From: an uncultured Bacilli bacterium
Lineage (GTDB): Bacteria > Bacillota_I > Bacilli_A > RF39 > UBA660
Reading direction: 5' to 3'
Length of the DNA: 34,000 nucleotides
NCBI GenBank assembly: GCA_944359015.1
Contig: CALVSK010000009.1
Coordinates: forward strand, 1 to 34,000
Shown here one piece after another: positions 33,801-34,000 of the stretch. Position 1 is the stretch's first letter, and each line of letters starts with the position of its first letter. Position numbers and translations under genes: made by a program. A model generated the notes under the pieces. That model was not told the origin of the DNA. It saw only the letters and a list, made by a program, of their open reading frames with translations, and ran no database searches.

Positions 33801-34000
33801 CTTTCACTGTCTTCTACATCTACATTTTTTTCTTGAATACAATCCATTGCTTTTCTTGTTACTTCTTTTAAATATTCTGTTATTAAATTCTTAGCATTTT
33901 CCGGAGATTTTAAAATCGTGTTTGTTTTATAAAAGAATTCTGAATTATTTAATTTACTTTTTAATTCATTATTTAAAAGTTGTTCATAAATACCATCTTT
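30881..34000 (-). CDS. HKD (PLD-like) nuclease-helicase-DUF3427 protein; start beyond the window
   Basis: The frame is open from the stop at 30881 to the window edge, at least 1,039 residues. The ATG at 33847 is internal: the 51 codons before it (KDGIYEQLLNNELKSKLNN and on) match the usual N-terminus of this family. In order come a PLD/HKD nuclease domain (RLHAKAYIF near 33,330, then FYIGSSNLSRSAL), a superfamily 2 helicase (VVAATGVGKT near 32,950, VADEIHHG, LTATPERMDG, and QQLGRGLRK), and a C-terminal DUF3427 domain (YSGLGVFNEKYAGPML). Single-chain nuclease-helicases of this kind are found in mobile and defence islands and act on DNA. An anti-phage role is inferred; I see no methylase partner in the window. 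Confidence 0.92.
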   Translation of the reverse strand, partial: KDGIYEQLLNNELKSKLNNSEFFYKTNTILKSPENAKNLITEYLKEVTRKAMDCIQEKNVDVEDSERVLKEIEICNDILDLLRIKLDFDEYKDLDLSMDAEVLEYAFKKLNNNSFDGKNIVRPVTSLVEPTLFTNSSKEISLLSELRKEIASSDEVMLLVSFIRMTGLMPIYEDLKEFTAKGKKLRVISTTYTKATEYKAIEKLLELPNTSIKISYETENQRLHAKAYIFKRNNGFSTFYIGSSNLSRSALVYGDEWNVKLTEKNSPQIFQNVISEFETYWNSYEYKTLNNTEEDKIKLKEALSYKTEKVNVYQNLMTYKPYDYQEQILEKLEVEREIYHRNRNLVVAATGVGKTVLAAFDFKNFLEKNPNAKFLYVVHRQEILKKSCDTFRQILKDANFGELYVGNYKPENINRLFTTPLGLENIMKQVDSDYYDYIVADEIHHGAAKTYTNFLNYFNPKLLLGLTATPERMDGQDITEFFCNTIAAEMRLPEAINNKLLVPFQYYGITDPTDLSNVRWSSFGYNNSDLDKLFVEDKTSANVRVNTIIENLFKYIDDIDKVHGLGFCSSINHAEYMADKFNENNIPSVCLTGNSDSNLRNNAIKDLESGKIKFIFTVDLYNEGVDIPCVNVELLLRPTDSLTIFLQQLGRGLRKHINKDYLIVLDFIGECNKHFNYADKFKALIGIEGVSVKDSINNGFPMLPVGCSIALERVAEEYILSNIKANTSNRQVIIEMLQKFEETTHKELTLYNFINHYKLNINDIYKKDVSFYRLLTEAGIKCFAEKNSIENAIVGRLKNLLTINSPKFINYIKSLLNDENINHNELLDTMTYYTLFNKLPEKEGFKNIIEALEFVKNSECLNYEINEICNYLYNSLEVLPIKNNLNFDCPLEVYGVYSQAQLYSGLGVFNEKYAGPMLQGVWYLKEQNHDIFLVTINKESSHFGESIAYEDYAINDELFHWQTQNSVADGSDTLNRYINSNGRVSLFVRINRKENNQASPYIYLGEAEYVSHSGSKPVGIVWKLKHKIPAKYLDKMMKI

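Noticed and set aside
30881-33847. Helicase protein starting at ATG 33847
   Set aside because: The frame remains open for 51 more codons to the window edge with family-like N-terminal sequence; the true start is outside.
1577-34000. Use of the Mycoplasma code (TGA = Trp)
   Set aside because: Trp is TGG throughout, the tRNA-Trp anticodon is CCA, and TGA ends genes such as rlmB and the GNAT gene at the expected places.

Overview
This is an AT-rich stretch of a Gram-positive-type (Bacillota, Bacilli-like) chromosome. Three things point there: the sigH-secE-nusG neighbourhood with rlmB upstream, strong GGAGG-type ribosome binding sites, and sigma-A-like promoters of the TTGATA-N17-TATAAT form. 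The code is standard. Trp is written TGG, a tRNA-Trp(CCA) is present, and TGA works as a stop. An uncultured gut Bacilli/Mollicutes-related lineage is an inference, not a proof.

Layout. 1-692 (minus): the N-terminal part of a collagen-like Gly-X-Thr surface or spore-type protein with a hidden TTG start and exact 27-bp tandem repeats. 811-1545 (plus): an HD phosphohydrolase. 1577-3850 (minus): tRNA-Thr, rlmB, sigH, secE and nusG, the conserved information-processing cluster. 3926-14444: housekeeping and accessory genes. These are a YhcC-type radical SAM protein, an unusual short RelA/SpoT protein with an intact hydrolase but an eroded synthetase, an FkbM methyltransferase, a CinA-C/GNAT/metallo-beta-lactamase run, a ferritin-like small protein, a D,D-carboxypeptidase/M29 aminopeptidase pair, a zinc alcohol dehydrogenase, an MscS channel, a DedA protein and a rhodanese.

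14473-25027 (minus): one promoter-to-terminator operon for a minimal Gram-positive type IV secretion system (T4SS). In transcription order it holds a pilin-like VirB2 protein, VirB6-like, PrgI, VirB4 split into two translationally coupled genes, a membrane-anchored M23 peptidase/phage-type lysozyme, a one-TM VirB8/TcpC-position protein, and VirD4 with a long Asn-rich, acidic tail. No relaxase, integrase or partition gene accompanies it. A tRNA-Trp lies just upstream. 25283-26446 (plus): a CwlJ/SleB-type cell-wall hydrolase and a CmpB-family membrane protein.

26464-34000 (minus): the C-terminal piece of an N-acetylmuramoyl-L-alanine amidase with four LysM repeats is cut off inside its catalytic domain at about 27,385. 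The foreign-looking block that follows holds a four-TM protein, a large serine recombinase, two overlapping mini-ORFs, a small HTH protein, a roughly 450-bp non-coding region full of perfect inverted repeats, and a very large HKD-nuclease/helicase/DUF3427 protein that runs past the window end. The simplest reading is a serine-recombinase integrative element, with a possible defence cargo, inserted into the amidase gene. The N-terminal amidase half should then lie at the element's other end, outside this window.
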